A DNA stretch of 64,000 bases from Streptomyces xylophagus (GTDB taxonomy: Bacteria > Actinomycetota > Actinomycetes > Streptomycetales > Streptomycetaceae). The notes beneath the pieces were generated by a model. It did no database searches. It worked only from the letters and a program-made list of their open reading frames with translations, and was not told where the DNA came from. The stretch spans positions 310,001 through 374,000 of the forward strand of contig NZ_JNWO01000005.1 of the NCBI RefSeq assembly GCF_000716435.1, written 5' to 3'. A program made the position numbers and the translations under genes. Positions 1 to 9,166 of the stretch are shown here, one piece after another (positions within the stretch are counted from its first letter, which is position 1; each line of letters opens with the position of its first letter).

Positions 1-2
1 GC

Positions 3-473
3 GAGGACGAATTCCTCTGGCCCCGCCTCGCGGCCCGGACGGCGGGGCAGGCCGAGACGATCGCGCGCATGGAGGAACAGCACCACCGGCTCGAGGAGTT
101 GGTCACGCAGGTGACGGGCGCGCTGGACAGTCTGGCCGCCGATCCCCGACAGCCCCTCTGCGAGCAGGTAGCGGCGCAACTCAGCGAACTGGGCTCGGTG
201 TTGAACGCGCACATGGACGAGGAGGAGAACACCATCCTGCCGTTGGCCGCCGAATATCTGACCGTCGCCGAATGGGAGCAACTCGGCGAGATCAGCCTGG
301 CGAAGCTGGACAAGAAGCATCTGCTGCGCGCCTTCAGCGCGTTGATGGCGGTCGCGACTCCCGAAGAGCAACGAGCGCTCCTCACCAAGGCACCGCTGCC
401 CGCCCGCGTCCTGTGGCGCCTCTCCGGCCGCCGCTCGCACGCCCGTTGGGAGGCCCGCCTGCGCGGGGTGTGA
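3..473 (+). CDS. hemerythrin-domain protein, 5' truncated by window edge
   Basis: The reading frame is open to the left edge (from base 3) and ends in TGA at 471-473, giving 156 visible residues. The ATG at 69 is internal: the upstream residues EDEFLWPRL continue the fold. Helices rich in His and Glu (HHRLEEL, then HMDEEENTILPL) match the HHE/hemerythrin cation-binding family, four-helix bundles that hold a di-iron or mononuclear centre. Such proteins in actinomycetes are linked to oxygen, NO or redox sensing, but nothing here fixes the role. The C-terminus ends in a basic stretch. A strong hairpin follows the stop. Family assignment is fairly secure; the function is inferred. Confidence 0.8.
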   Translation, partial: EDEFLWPRLAARTAGQAETIARMEEQHHRLEELVTQVTGALDSLAADPRQPLCEQVAAQLSELGSVLNAHMDEEENTILPLAAEYLTVAEWEQLGEISLAKLDKKHLLRAFSALMAVATPEEQRALLTKAPLPARVLWRLSGRRSHARWEARLRGV

Positions 474-491
474 GCCGGACGAACGCACGCA

Positions 492-524
492 CGAGGGCCG
501 ACAGTTGACGGCTGCCGGCCCTCG
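492..524. terminator. hairpin between convergent genes
   Basis: 13-bp arms (492-504 and 512-524) with one mismatch around a 7-nt loop. It lies 18 nt after the hemerythrin stop and before the end of the convergent lyase gene, so it can serve as a terminator. There is no long U tract, as is usual in Streptomyces. Confidence 0.6.
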
Positions 525-590
525 AAGGTGCAGAGATCAGATGTGCGTCTCTCTACTGACGGAACATCAGCTGCCGTGAGTGCTCGGCGT

Positions 591-1418
591 TCACCGGAGG
601 TTGCGGGTGAGCAGCTCGACGGACTGGGGGACGCCGACCGCGTCCTCCCCTCCGGCCGGGAGCCGTCCGTCCGTCGCCTTGAGGTCGGTCAGCGCCTTGT
701 CCATCGCCTCGTGCGCGGCGAAGAGACAAGGGGTGCTGTAGATCGCCACGTCCACACCCAGTTCCGCCAACTCGCCCAGTGACAGACGGGGGGAGCGGCC
801 CCCGGCGATCTGGTTGAACAGCAGGGGCTTGTCACCGATGGTGTCGCGGATCCGGCGGATCGCCTCGATGTCGCGCACGCCGTCCACCAGCACCACATCG
901 GCGTCGGTGGCGGCAAGTGCCTTGGCGCGGGTGAGGATCTCGGCGTCGTCGGTGGCGTCGGTCCGCGCGACCACGGTCAGTTCGGTCCTGCAGGCCAGCA
1001 CCCGTTCGAGTTTGTCGAGGTACTCGTCGAGCGGCAGCAGCTGCTTCCCTTCGACGTGGCCGCACCGGCGGGGGCGCTTCTGGTCCTCCAGGATCACCCC
1101 CGAGGCGCCGGCCTGTTCCAGACGTCGTACGACATGACAGGCCACCTCCGGGTCGCCGTACCCGTCGTCGATGTCCACCAGCAGGTGGTGGTCGGGGAAG
1201 GCCCAGCGGAGCCGTTCCGTGAAGGCCACGATGTCCGGCCAGGCGATGAAGCCGATGTCCGGCAGACCGTAGTAGGACGCGGCGAATCCGAATCCCGAGA
1301 CGAAGAAGCCGTCGTAGTGCCGGGCCGCGATCGATGCCGAGTACATGTCGTACACGCCGATCAGAGGTGTGGTGCGGGGAGTGGCGATCGCGCTGCGCAG
1401 TGCGTTGCCGTGAGGCAT
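591..1418 (-). CDS. isocitrate lyase / PEP mutase superfamily enzyme
   Basis: 275 residues starting MPHGN at 1418, chosen because AGGA lies 8 nt upstream; the longer open frame is low-quality sequence. A TIM-barrel lyase: the metal-binding segment VDIDDGYGD lies at about 81-89 and EDQKRPRRCGHVEGK at 111-125. The Cys in RCGH is the catalytic residue of the isocitrate and methylisocitrate lyase branch, so a C-C lyase acting on a 2-hydroxy-diacid is more likely than a phosphonate mutase. The substrate cannot be told from sequence. It stands alone, convergent with the hemerythrin gene and 70 nt downstream of a GNAT gene on the same strand. Confidence 0.8.
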   Translation of the reverse strand: MPHGNALRSAIATPRTTPLIGVYDMYSASIAARHYDGFFVSGFGFAASYYGLPDIGFIAWPDIVAFTERLRWAFPDHHLLVDIDDGYGDPEVACHVVRRLEQAGASGVILEDQKRPRRCGHVEGKQLLPLDEYLDKLERVLACRTELTVVARTDATDDAEILTRAKALAATDADVVLVDGVRDIEAIRRIRDTIGDKPLLFNQIAGGRSPRLSLGELAELGVDVAIYSTPCLFAAHEAMDKALTDLKATDGRLPAGGEDAVGVPQSVELLTRNLR

Positions 1419-1488
1419 GGAACAAGTCCTCTTGTTGCTGGCCGGGTTGGCGATGTGCGCTCGCATAACGATCGAAATCTTTTGGGAG

Positions 1489-2223
1489 TTACGCAGGTGA
1501 CGCTTCCGGGGATTTCCGGGGGTCGATCCCGAGGACCGGCAGACAGTCGGCGACACCGATGAGCTCGATGTCGTCACGCCGCTGCTTGGTCCACTCCTCG
1601 CGGGTCAGCCGCCAGCACTTGATCTGCGCCCGCTCGCCCCGCCGGGTGTCCCAGGAGACACCGTTCGGTACATATCCCAGGGCCTCCGAGACACGGTTCG
1701 AGGCATGGTTGTCGACGAACGCGTCGCTGCCCGCCTCACCGGCGCCCATCCCCTCGAAGGCCAGGTGCAGCACAGCCTGGCGCATCTCCTTCCCCAACCC
1801 GGCGCCGCGCACATCGGGGCTGAGCCAGGAGAACGTGGTGACCGTCCCGAACCTGGCGAAGTCGACGCCCTTCAGATCCTGCATGCCCACCGGCTCCCCG
1901 TCGACGGCCACGACGAAGTACAGGCGCCAGAAGTCGGCACTGACCCGGCCCCGGCCGGACCAGATACTCCGCAGCCAGCGCCACTCGCGTTCCGGGCTGT
2001 CCTCATACAGGGACATCGGATCGTCGAAGGGCCACGGAGGGCTGATGGCCACCCCCTTGCGCACCGTGGGGACCAGGCGTTCCAGAAGCTCGTCCGTCGC
2101 CCCCAGCAGAGACAGCCGGGGTGTGTGCACCTGGACGTTCAACGGGGGATACGCGGACAGCGGCGAAGCGGTCGTCGGCATGGGCGCAACCGTAGAGGCG
2201 AGCCGTCGTAGCGTGCATCGCAT
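1489..2223 (-). CDS. GNAT family N-acetyltransferase
   Basis: 244 residues from the ATG at 2223, which has AGGA 6 nt upstream. A second in-frame ATG at 2181 (MPTTASPL) has no ribosome site but may be the conserved start of the family. The GNAT core is visible: TPRLSLLGAT near the N-terminus, the beta4/beta5 region VVAVDGEPVGMQDLKG, and the acetyl-CoA loop SPDVRGAGLGKEMRQAVL, followed by NHASNRVSEALGY typical of RimJ/RimL-like enzymes. It probably transfers an acetyl group to an amine on a small molecule or a protein N-terminus; the substrate is unknown. Confidence 0.82.
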   Translation of the reverse strand: MRCTLRRLASTVAPMPTTASPLSAYPPLNVQVHTPRLSLLGATDELLERLVPTVRKGVAISPPWPFDDPMSLYEDSPEREWRWLRSIWSGRGRVSADFWRLYFVVAVDGEPVGMQDLKGVDFARFGTVTTFSWLSPDVRGAGLGKEMRQAVLHLAFEGMGAGEAGSDAFVDNHASNRVSEALGYVPNGVSWDTRRGERAQIKCWRLTREEWTKQRRDDIELIGVADCLPVLGIDPRKSPEASPA

Positions 2224-2320
2224 TTTCGGTCCTGGGGCAACGGGCGGCCCCGCGACGGGTTTTGGGGTGCGCCGGTCCGGTGGTGCGCCAGCCCGGTGGT
2301 TCGGCCGGCCGGCGGGCCGG

Positions 2321-3181
2321 TCATCGGATGTGCCGCAGGAGCGCGGCGACCGCGGGTGGCTGTTCTCCGTGCAGATGGACGACTCTGAGAGTCCAGGAGG
2401 GGGCCTGCGCGGCGAAGGGGCGGGTGGGCAGTTCGGGGAATCGTGCCGCGAGCGACGGGGGCATGATGCACACACCCAGGCCGTACCGGACCAGATCGCC
2501 GGCTGCCAGGATGTCGTTCACCTCGAAGATGGTGGTGTGCTCGACGGAGGCCGCGCGGAACGCCTTGTCGACCTCGTGCCGGATCGCCCAGGTCGGCGGA
2601 AAGTCCACCAGGGGCAGGCGGCCCGCCTCGGCGAGGGTCGCCGGTCTAGTCGGCCGCGGTGGTTCGGTCGGCGCGGTCACCAGGACCATTTCCTCGCGCA
2701 ACAGCAGGCGGGTGGTGAGCCCGCGTGACTGCGGGGCGTCCAGCGCGGCGACGGCCAGGTCGGCGGTGCCGTCGCGCAGCGCCTGCGGGATGTCGTCGAC
2801 GGGGGCCTGGCGCAGCCGTAACGTCACCCCCGGGTGTTCGCGGTGGAAGTCGGCCAGTGCCGGGGCGAGGCCGGAGTAGAGGCCCTGCATCACGGCGACC
2901 GTGATCTCACCGCGCAGCTCGCTCCGCGCGAGGTCGACGGCGGCACGGGCCTGTTCGGCGGCCTCCAGGGTGGCGCGGGCGGCAGGCAGGAAGGCGTGCC
3001 CGGCGGGGGTCAGTGACACTCGGTGCGTGGTGCGGTGGAACAGGGGTGTGCCCAGCTCGCGCTCCAGGGCACGCACCGTGCTGGAGACCGCGGACTGCAC
3101 CACGTGCAGGCGCCGGGCCGCAGCGCTGAAGCCGCCCTCCTCTGCGACGGCGATGACGACCTCCATCTGTCGCAGATCCAT
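2321..3181 (-). CDS. LysR-family transcriptional regulator
   Basis: 286 residues, full LTTR length. The N-terminal winged helix (1-60) reads MDLRQMEVVIAVAEEGGFSAAARRLHVVQSAVSS in pieces, with the usual RELGTPLFHR after the recognition helix; the rest is the periplasmic-binding-like effector domain. The ATG at 3181 is preceded by AAGGG 8 nt away. It is transcribed divergently from the MFS gene at 3332, and the 150-bp gap holds a perfect palindrome at 3209-3231. LysR regulators commonly control the divergent neighbour, so it probably regulates that exporter and itself. The inducer is unknown. Confidence 0.9.
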   Translation of the reverse strand: MDLRQMEVVIAVAEEGGFSAAARRLHVVQSAVSSTVRALERELGTPLFHRTTHRVSLTPAGHAFLPAARATLEAAEQARAAVDLARSELRGEITVAVMQGLYSGLAPALADFHREHPGVTLRLRQAPVDDIPQALRDGTADLAVAALDAPQSRGLTTRLLLREEMVLVTAPTEPPRPTRPATLAEAGRLPLVDFPPTWAIRHEVDKAFRAASVEHTTIFEVNDILAAGDLVRYGLGVCIMPPSLAARFPELPTRPFAAQAPSWTLRVVHLHGEQPPAVAALLRHIR

Positions 3182-3208
3182 GGCCGCCGCCCTTCCTGGT
3201 CAGCTGAT

Positions 3209-3231
3209 CTGGAGATAACCATTATCTCCAG
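3209..3231. promoter_or_regulatory. perfect inverted repeat, candidate LysR operator
   Basis: The arms CTGGAGATAA and TTATCTCCAG (10 bp each) flank the triplet CCA. The site contains an ATAA-N3-TTAT core compatible with the T-N11-A class of LysR boxes. It lies 28 bp upstream of the LysR start and about 100 bp upstream of the MFS start. Confidence 0.7.
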
Positions 3232-3331
3232 CCATCTCTCCGGAATGGGAAACAACGTCTCCGGGCGCACGTTGAAAAGGACAGGTGGCCCAGGCCGCCG
3301 GATTCCATCCTCACTGGCTGGGAGTGCTCTG

Positions 3332-4660
3332 ATGCTGTTGATGTCGACCGCGCACCCGCGCACGGACCGCGTACCCGATCGAGGCATGCGGGCGGCGGAC
3401 CGCCCGCACTCCGCCCGCCGTTACGGCGTCGGGTTCTGGACGATCGCCGCGGTGTTCGTCACGGCCATGGCGTTCTCCACCGTGCCCACCCCGCTGTATC
3501 CCCTCTATCAGGCGCACGACGGCTTCTCCACGTTCACGGTCACCGTCGTGTTCGCCGTGTACGCCGTCGGCGTGCTCACCAGCCTGTTGTTCGCCGGGCA
3601 TGTCTCGGACTGGGTCGGCCGCAAGAAGGTCATGACGTCCGCCCTGATCCTGGAGTTGCTCGCCGCCGCGCTGTTCCTGTCCGCGCCGTCGCTCCCGGTC
3701 CTGATCGTCGCCAGGCTCGTCACCGGCCTCGGCGTCGGCATGCTGACGGCGACCGCCACCGCCCATCTGCAGGAGCTGCACAGCGCGCACCGGCCCGGCG
3801 CCTCGACCCGGCGGTTCGAGATCGTGTCGACCGCGGCCAACATCGGCGGCCTGGGCCTGGGCCCGCTCGTCGCGGGGGCGCTCGCCCAGTACCTCGGCGC
3901 GCCGCTCCGAGTGCCGTACGTGGTCTTCGGCGTACTGCTGCTGACCGGTGTCGTCGCCGTCGCCCTGACACCGGAGACCGTACGGAAGCCGGCCGTCCGG
4001 CCCGCGTACCGGCCCCAGCGGGTCGGTGCCGGTCTCGGCGAGCGGGGATACCTGGGCGCGGCGGCGGCCGGGTTCGCGTCCATGGCCGTCTTCGGTCTGT
4101 TCACCTCCCTGGTCCCCGGGTTCGTCGGCGGGACCCTGCACCACCCCTCCCGCGCGCTGGCCGGTCTGATCGTGTTCAGCGTGTTCGGAGCCGCCGCGGC
4201 GGCCCAGGTGTTCACCGGCCGACTCGGCGCCCGCACCCGGTGGACCTTCGGCCTGCTCGCCCTGACCGCCGGTACGGCGGTCCTCTCGGTCGCCATGCAC
4301 ATCGCCAGCCTGCCGGTGTTCGTCCTGGCCGGGATCGCTGCCGGTGCGGGTGCCGGAGTGCTGTTCAAGTCCGCGGTGGGCCAGGTGGCCGGCACGGCAT
4401 CGGCGGCCCGGCGCGGCGAGGCCCTCGCCGGTCTCTTCCTCACGTCCTACCTCGGCCTGGCCCTGCTGCCCGTCGGCCTCGGCGTCGCCAGCCGCACGAT
4501 GACGGTGACCACGGCGACGACATGGTTCACCGGCGTCGTCCTCGTCCTGCTCGCCGCCGTGGCCGTACTCACGCGCGGCCACGCCACCACCCCGAGCAGC
4601 CGGACCGCCCCCACCACCTCACCCGACACGGGCCACGAGCACGAGGAGACGGAACGCTGA
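3332..4660 (+). CDS. MFS transporter (drug-exporter type)
   Basis: 442 residues from the ATG at 3332, with GGAG 7 nt upstream; a second ATG at 3341 is possible. About twelve hydrophobic segments are present. The loop between TM2 and TM3 carries the motif A variant GHVSDWVGRKKVM, and the N-terminal TM1 has VPTPLYPLYQ, typical of actinobacterial MFS exporters. The C-terminal tail is hydrophilic (TTSPDTGHEHEETER). It was probably recruited with the divergent LysR gene as an inducible efflux pair; the substrate is not predictable. Confidence 0.88.
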   Translation: MLLMSTAHPRTDRVPDRGMRAADRPHSARRYGVGFWTIAAVFVTAMAFSTVPTPLYPLYQAHDGFSTFTVTVVFAVYAVGVLTSLLFAGHVSDWVGRKKVMTSALILELLAAALFLSAPSLPVLIVARLVTGLGVGMLTATATAHLQELHSAHRPGASTRRFEIVSTAANIGGLGLGPLVAGALAQYLGAPLRVPYVVFGVLLLTGVVAVALTPETVRKPAVRPAYRPQRVGAGLGERGYLGAAAAGFASMAVFGLFTSLVPGFVGGTLHHPSRALAGLIVFSVFGAAAAAQVFTGRLGARTRWTFGLLALTAGTAVLSVAMHIASLPVFVLAGIAAGAGAGVLFKSAVGQVAGTASAARRGEALAGLFLTSYLGLALLPVGLGVASRTMTVTTATTWFTGVVLVLLAAVAVLTRGHATTPSSRTAPTTSPDTGHEHEETER

Positions 4661-5106
4661 CCCCACACGGTCTCTCCGGACGGTCCCTCTTGGGGTGTGC
4701 CTCAGTGCCCCCGGCGCTCCGATACCGAGCCGGTGCTCACTGCTCACGGCAGGGCAGGGCAGGACGGGGTGGCTCAAGGGGCGAGTTCCTCAAGGGACTT
4801 GTTCTTGGTCTCCAGCGCGACGAAGGCGGTGACCGCGGCGCCGGCGACCGCCTGGACGGCGAAGGCGGTGAAGACGTGGCGCATTCCCAGGCCGCTGACG
4901 ATCCAGGCGACCATGAACGGGCCGAGTGAGGAGCCGGCCCGCAGCCAGGCACTGCCGAAGCCGGTGCCCGTGGCGCGCAGGCGGGTGATCCACCATGGCG
5001 GCAGCATGGTCCCGCACTTCTCCGGCCGGTGGTGCCCGCCGTGCCGCCTGTGCTGCCAAGCTCTCTCCGGCGTCGTGCTCAGCCGCTTCCTGGAGGTGCA
5101 GCACCC
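4661..5106. other. 446-bp intergenic region
   Basis: Between two MFS genes on the plus strand. Apart from the minus-strand transporter relic (4774-5016) it holds the ribosome site GGAGG at 5092-5096 for the next gene. No convincing hairpin or promoter was recognised. Confidence 0.5.
4774..5016 (-). pseudogene. remnant of an MFS sugar-porter-type transporter (C-terminal tail)
   Basis: About 80 residues remain in one frame ending at the TGA at 4774-4776. They read TRLRATGTGFGSAWLRAGS, then LGPFMVAWIVSG, and end ETKNKSLEELAP. This is the conserved last third of metabolite:H+ symporter MFS proteins (the R-A-T-G-T-G-x-G motif after TM10 and the ETK-x-x-SLEEL tail). The N-terminal ten helices are missing; the frame continues upstream only as non-homologous antisense of the next MFS gene. 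It is a deletion relic rather than a working gene. Confidence 0.72.
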
Positions 5107-6315
5107 ATGACCGAGCCCACCACCCCACCGTCGGCGGGACAACGCTCCGTGTGGCTGACCCGCAACGTGAAGGTGCTGAGCGGGGTGTCCTTCCTGCAGG
5201 ACGCGGCCAGCGAACTCCTCTACCCGATCCTGCCGATCTTCCTGACCGTGGTGCTGGGCGCCCCGCCCGCCGTCGTGGGCGCGATCGAGGGACTGGCCGA
5301 GGGCGCGGCGTCGATCACCAAGGTGGCCGCCGGGCGCCTCGCGGACCGGTTCGACCGGCGTCCCCTGATCGGCGTCGGCTATGGCCTGGCGGCGGTGGGC
5401 AAGCTGCTGATCGCGCTGGCGACCGTCTGGCCGCTGGTGCTCCTCGCCCGGGTCACCGACCGGCTCGGCAAGGGCATGCGCGGGGCGCCTCGAGACGCCC
5501 TGCTCGTCGAGGGCGTCCCGAAGGGGCAGCGCGGCAGGGTGTTCGGTCTGCACCGGGCCGCCGATACCGCCGGCGCGGTGGTCGGCCCGCTCGTGGGGCT
5601 GGTCCTGTACGAGGCGCTCGACCATCGGCTGCGGCCGCTGTTCTGGGTCGCCGTGATCCCCGCCGTCGCGTCGGTCGCGCTGGTCGCCGCCGTCCGCGAC
5701 CCCCGCTCCCGCGGGACGGCCGACGGCACACCGACGAAGGCGGACCGGACACCGTGGCGATCCCTGCCGCGCCCGTACTGGCGTGTGCTGGGGATACTGC
5801 TCGTCTTCAACCTGGTCAACTTCCCTGACGCGCTGCTGCTGTTGCGCGCCCACGACCTGGGCCTCTCGACGGCCGGGGTGGTGGGCGCGTACGCGGTCTA
5901 CAACCTCGTCTACGCCGCCCTGTCCTACCCCGCCGGGGCGCTCTCCGACCGGCTGCCGCGCTCCCTGGTCTTCGCCACCGGCCTGCTCTTCTTCGCGATC
6001 GGTTACCTGGGCCTCGGCCTGATCCACACCCCCTGGCTGGTGTTCGTGGTGCTGCCCCTCTACGGCGGTTTCGCCGCCTGCACCGACGGCGTCGGCAAGG
6101 CGTGGATCTCCACGCTCGTCCCCGACCGCCAACAGGGCACCGCGCAGGGCCTGTTCCAGGGCGCCACCGGCGCCGCCGTGCTCCTGGCGGGCGTGTGGGC
6201 CGGGCTCGCCTGGGGCACCGACGGCCACCTTCCGCTGCTGATCTGCGGCGGCATCGCACTGGCCCTCGCCGGAGTGCTGCCGGCCGTTGCCCGTGCGCGG
6301 CCCACGGCCATGTGA
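5107..6315 (+). CDS. MFS transporter
   Basis: 402 residues; the ATG at 5107 has GGAGG 10 nt upstream. The N-terminus RNVKVLSGVSFLQDAASELLYPILPIFL is, in pieces, the signature of an actinobacterial and proteobacterial MFS group with a conserved D-x-ASE in TM1. A motif A-like loop GRLADRFDRRPL and the DRLGKGMRGAPRDAL loop follow, with about twelve membrane segments. Substrate unknown. It starts next to the transporter relic on the opposite strand, so the locus may have exchanged one transporter for another. Confidence 0.85.
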   Translation: MTEPTTPPSAGQRSVWLTRNVKVLSGVSFLQDAASELLYPILPIFLTVVLGAPPAVVGAIEGLAEGAASITKVAAGRLADRFDRRPLIGVGYGLAAVGKLLIALATVWPLVLLARVTDRLGKGMRGAPRDALLVEGVPKGQRGRVFGLHRAADTAGAVVGPLVGLVLYEALDHRLRPLFWVAVIPAVASVALVAAVRDPRSRGTADGTPTKADRTPWRSLPRPYWRVLGILLVFNLVNFPDALLLLRAHDLGLSTAGVVGAYAVYNLVYAALSYPAGALSDRLPRSLVFATGLLFFAIGYLGLGLIHTPWLVFVVLPLYGGFAACTDGVGKAWISTLVPDRQQGTAQGLFQGATGAAVLLAGVWAGLAWGTDGHLPLLICGGIALALAGVLPAVARARPTAM

Positions 6316-6470
6316 TCCCGAGTCCTCGATGAAGGCGCGATGAACAGGTCGGCTTCCAGCCATGTGTAGTGACAGGTTCTGGTCAAGGGCTGTCCAAATG
6401 CCGGACTCCTCCGGCGGGCGGTGGTCGGGTCGTCCCGACGGCTGTATCCGCGCCCGCTCGGGAGGCCCTG

Positions 6471-9122
6471 GTGTCACAACCGACCCGCAAGAGACGTTGG
6501 TTCACGATCTGCGCCATCACCGCATCCGCCGCACTCGTGGCGATACCCGCCGGCGCCGCGCCCGGCTCGGGCGGGACCCCCTTCGGGGTCCGCGCACTGG
6601 CTCAACTCGCCGCCGAACGGGGGCAGTCGGTGGGTTCCGTCAGCCCGAAGGCCAAGGCCGACGACGACGGCGGTGACGACGGCAACGAGGCCGACGAGAT
6701 AGCCGAGGGCGCCGACCAGTACGCAGAGGCCCGCACCTCACCCGGCATCGTCGCACCTGGCGCGTACGGAGCCGCCTGGACGAGTCTGACCAACCTGCCG
6801 AGCACCGGCGGCAGTTGGCGCAACATCACCGACCTGCCGTACAACTCCGACGACCCGCGCTACCGCGACTACGACTCCAACTCCAGTGGCGGCTCGGGCA
6901 ATGTCACCGGCCGGATGGCCGCGATGGCCGCCGACGACGACGGGTACGTGTACGCGGGCAGCGCGGGCGGTGGCGTGTGGCGCTCCCGTACCGGAGGCGG
7001 CCGTTGGCAGCCCATCAGCGACAAGCTGTCCTCGCAGTCCACCGGCGCGCTCGCGCTGGACGGCACCGGACGGCTGTGGCTGGGCACGGGCGAGGCGACG
7101 ACCAACGCGGACGCGTATCTCGGCAGCGGCGTCTACGTCCTGTCCGACCCGCGACACGGTGCGTTCTCCTCCCGCAGCCGGGTCGGCGGCGACGAGCTGG
7201 AGTCCACCACCGTCCACGAACTGCGCTTCGGCGGCGGCAAGGTGTGGGCGGCGACCAGTGAGGGCGTGTGGAGCCACTCCACGAATACGCTCAAGGGCGC
7301 CTGGAAGCTGGAGTTCGCGCCCAACCCGGCCTATCTGCCGGGCGGTTCACTCGCGAGCGACGCCTCGGCCGCGTACAAGAACATCGCCAACGACATCGCG
7401 ATCGACCCGAAGGACCCCTCCAAGGTGGTCCTCGCGGTCGGCTGGCGCAGCGGCGACGACTACAACGGCTTCTACACCAAGGACTCCAGCGGCACCTGGA
7501 CCCGGATCACCAGCGGCCTGGGTGACCTGCCCGCCGACGCCGACAACGTCGGCAACGTCACCTTCGCCCGCTCCGCCGACGGCTCGCGCTACTACGCCAT
7601 CGACCAGTCCCCGGAGCAGCTCAACACCAACCCGGACAGCGGTCTGGAGGGCATCTACGTCTCCAAGTCCGGCTCTCCCACCGGCCCTTGGACGAAGATC
7701 GCCGACTACCAGGGCCTGGCCGCCGACGGCTCGGCACTGACCTCCAGCGGCTACATGCCCGGCGTGCAGGCCTGGTACAACCAGTTCCTGACCGTCGACC
7801 CGGCGAACGCGGAGCACGTGTACGCGGGCCTGGAGGAGGTCCACGAGACCAAGGACGGTGGCGCCACCTGGTCGGCCGTCGGCCCGTACTGGAACTTCGG
7901 CTTCCCCTGCTGGAGCATCGACCCCACCAAGCAGACCGGCGACTGCAACCAGACCACCCACCCCGACCAGCACGGCGTCGCGATCGGCAGCTACCACGGC
8001 AAGAGCTTCGTCTACGTCGGCAACGACGGCGGCGTCTACAAGCGCCCGCTCGACGGCTCCCAGGACGCCTCCGGCCACGCCACCGACTGGACCTCGCTCA
8101 ACGACGGCACCATCGACACCCTCCAGTACTACTCGGTGGGCGTCGGCAAGGACCTGACCTACGGCGGTGTCTCCGTCACCGGCGGTCTGCAGGACAACGG
8201 CCAGTCCATCCTGCGCAGCAACGACAAGGTCATGGGCTCCAACTTCGGCGGCGACGGCGGCGACACGCTCACCGACCCGGCCAATGGCTGCAATATCGCC
8301 GAGGAGTACGTCTACCTCGCCATCCAGGTGACCCAGAACTGCGCGGTGAACGACGGGAGTTGGGTCACCGACCCGAGCAAGATCACGTCGTACAGCGTGG
8401 CTCCCGCCGACAACGCCACTGGTGAGGCCCGCTTCATCGCCCCGATCACGGCCGACATGAAGAACAGCTCGACCTGGATCGCCGGCGGCCGCCACATCTG
8501 GGTCCAGACCCACGGCTACGCCATCCGCAGTGGCGACGAGTGGACCAGCGTCTACGACCTCGGTGCCGGCCGTACCGCGACCGCCGTCGCGGCCTCGGGC
8601 GGCAAGGTGTACGCGGCCTGGTGCGGCCCCTGCAACAACCAGGGCTTCGCCCGCGGCATCTCCGTCGGCAACGCGGACGGCACCGGCTGGCACGACGTGA
8701 CCCTGCCGGTGGACGCGACCGTACCCAACCGCTACCTCAGCGGCTTCGCCGTCGATCCCAAGAACGCCGACCACGTCTACCTCGCGGTCAACGGCTTCTC
8801 CCGGCACTGGACCGAGGGCCCCGGCGCCGGGATCGGCCACGTCTTCGAGTCCACCGACGGCGGCACCACCTGGAAGGACATCTCGAAGAACCTCCCCGAC
8901 GTCCCGACGAACTCCGCGGTCGTCACCCCCAACGGCGGCCTCGCCGTCGCCACCGACCTCGGCGTCGTCTACCGCGCGCCGGGCCGTACGACCTGGCAGC
9001 GCGTCGGGAACCTCCCGGCCGTCGCCGTACTCCAGCTGAAGCTGAGCCCCGACGGCAGGACGCTGTACGCGGCCACCCACGGGCGCGGCATCTACACCAT
9101 CAAAGTGAGCGACTGCGACTGA
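6471..9122 (+). CDS. secreted BNR/VPS10-type beta-propeller protein
   Basis: 883 residues from the GTG at 6471, chosen because GGAGG lies 5 nt upstream and a signal peptide follows at once (basic RKRR, a hydrophobic core, cleavage near AGAAPG). After an acidic linker (KADDDGGDDGNEADE) comes a large propeller with Asp-box repeats S/T-x-D-G-G-x-TW, clearest as TKDGGATW and STDGGTTW, in the VPS10/sortilin/glycosyl-hydrolase BNR group. The SGNVTGRM and GSAGGGVW segments are typical of its start. It is exported and may bind or cleave polymers, but no catalytic residues can be assigned. It is followed by a shared terminator hairpin. Confidence 0.8.
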   Translation: MSQPTRKRRWFTICAITASAALVAIPAGAAPGSGGTPFGVRALAQLAAERGQSVGSVSPKAKADDDGGDDGNEADEIAEGADQYAEARTSPGIVAPGAYGAAWTSLTNLPSTGGSWRNITDLPYNSDDPRYRDYDSNSSGGSGNVTGRMAAMAADDDGYVYAGSAGGGVWRSRTGGGRWQPISDKLSSQSTGALALDGTGRLWLGTGEATTNADAYLGSGVYVLSDPRHGAFSSRSRVGGDELESTTVHELRFGGGKVWAATSEGVWSHSTNTLKGAWKLEFAPNPAYLPGGSLASDASAAYKNIANDIAIDPKDPSKVVLAVGWRSGDDYNGFYTKDSSGTWTRITSGLGDLPADADNVGNVTFARSADGSRYYAIDQSPEQLNTNPDSGLEGIYVSKSGSPTGPWTKIADYQGLAADGSALTSSGYMPGVQAWYNQFLTVDPANAEHVYAGLEEVHETKDGGATWSAVGPYWNFGFPCWSIDPTKQTGDCNQTTHPDQHGVAIGSYHGKSFVYVGNDGGVYKRPLDGSQDASGHATDWTSLNDGTIDTLQYYSVGVGKDLTYGGVSVTGGLQDNGQSILRSNDKVMGSNFGGDGGDTLTDPANGCNIAEEYVYLAIQVTQNCAVNDGSWVTDPSKITSYSVAPADNATGEARFIAPITADMKNSSTWIAGGRHIWVQTHGYAIRSGDEWTSVYDLGAGRTATAVAASGGKVYAAWCGPCNNQGFARGISVGNADGTGWHDVTLPVDATVPNRYLSGFAVDPKNADHVYLAVNGFSRHWTEGPGAGIGHVFESTDGGTTWKDISKNLPDVPTNSAVVTPNGGLAVATDLGVVYRAPGRTTWQRVGNLPAVAVLQLKLSPDGRTLYAATHGRGIYTIKVSDCD

Positions 9123-9135
9123 GGCAGCAGGGCGG

Positions 9136-9166
9136 AGGGGTGATCCCGGATTCCGGGGTCACCCCT
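9136..9166. terminator. bidirectional terminator hairpin
   Basis: 15-base arms (9136-9150 and 9152-9166) with one mismatch form a long stem with a minimal loop. It lies 14 nt after the propeller gene stop and includes the stop codon of the convergent lipoprotein gene, so it can terminate both. Confidence 0.65.

Noticed and set aside
5017..6477. N-terminal extension of the minus-strand frame carrying the transporter relic
   Set aside because: Low-complexity antisense of the MFS gene; only the last 80 residues resemble a transporter.
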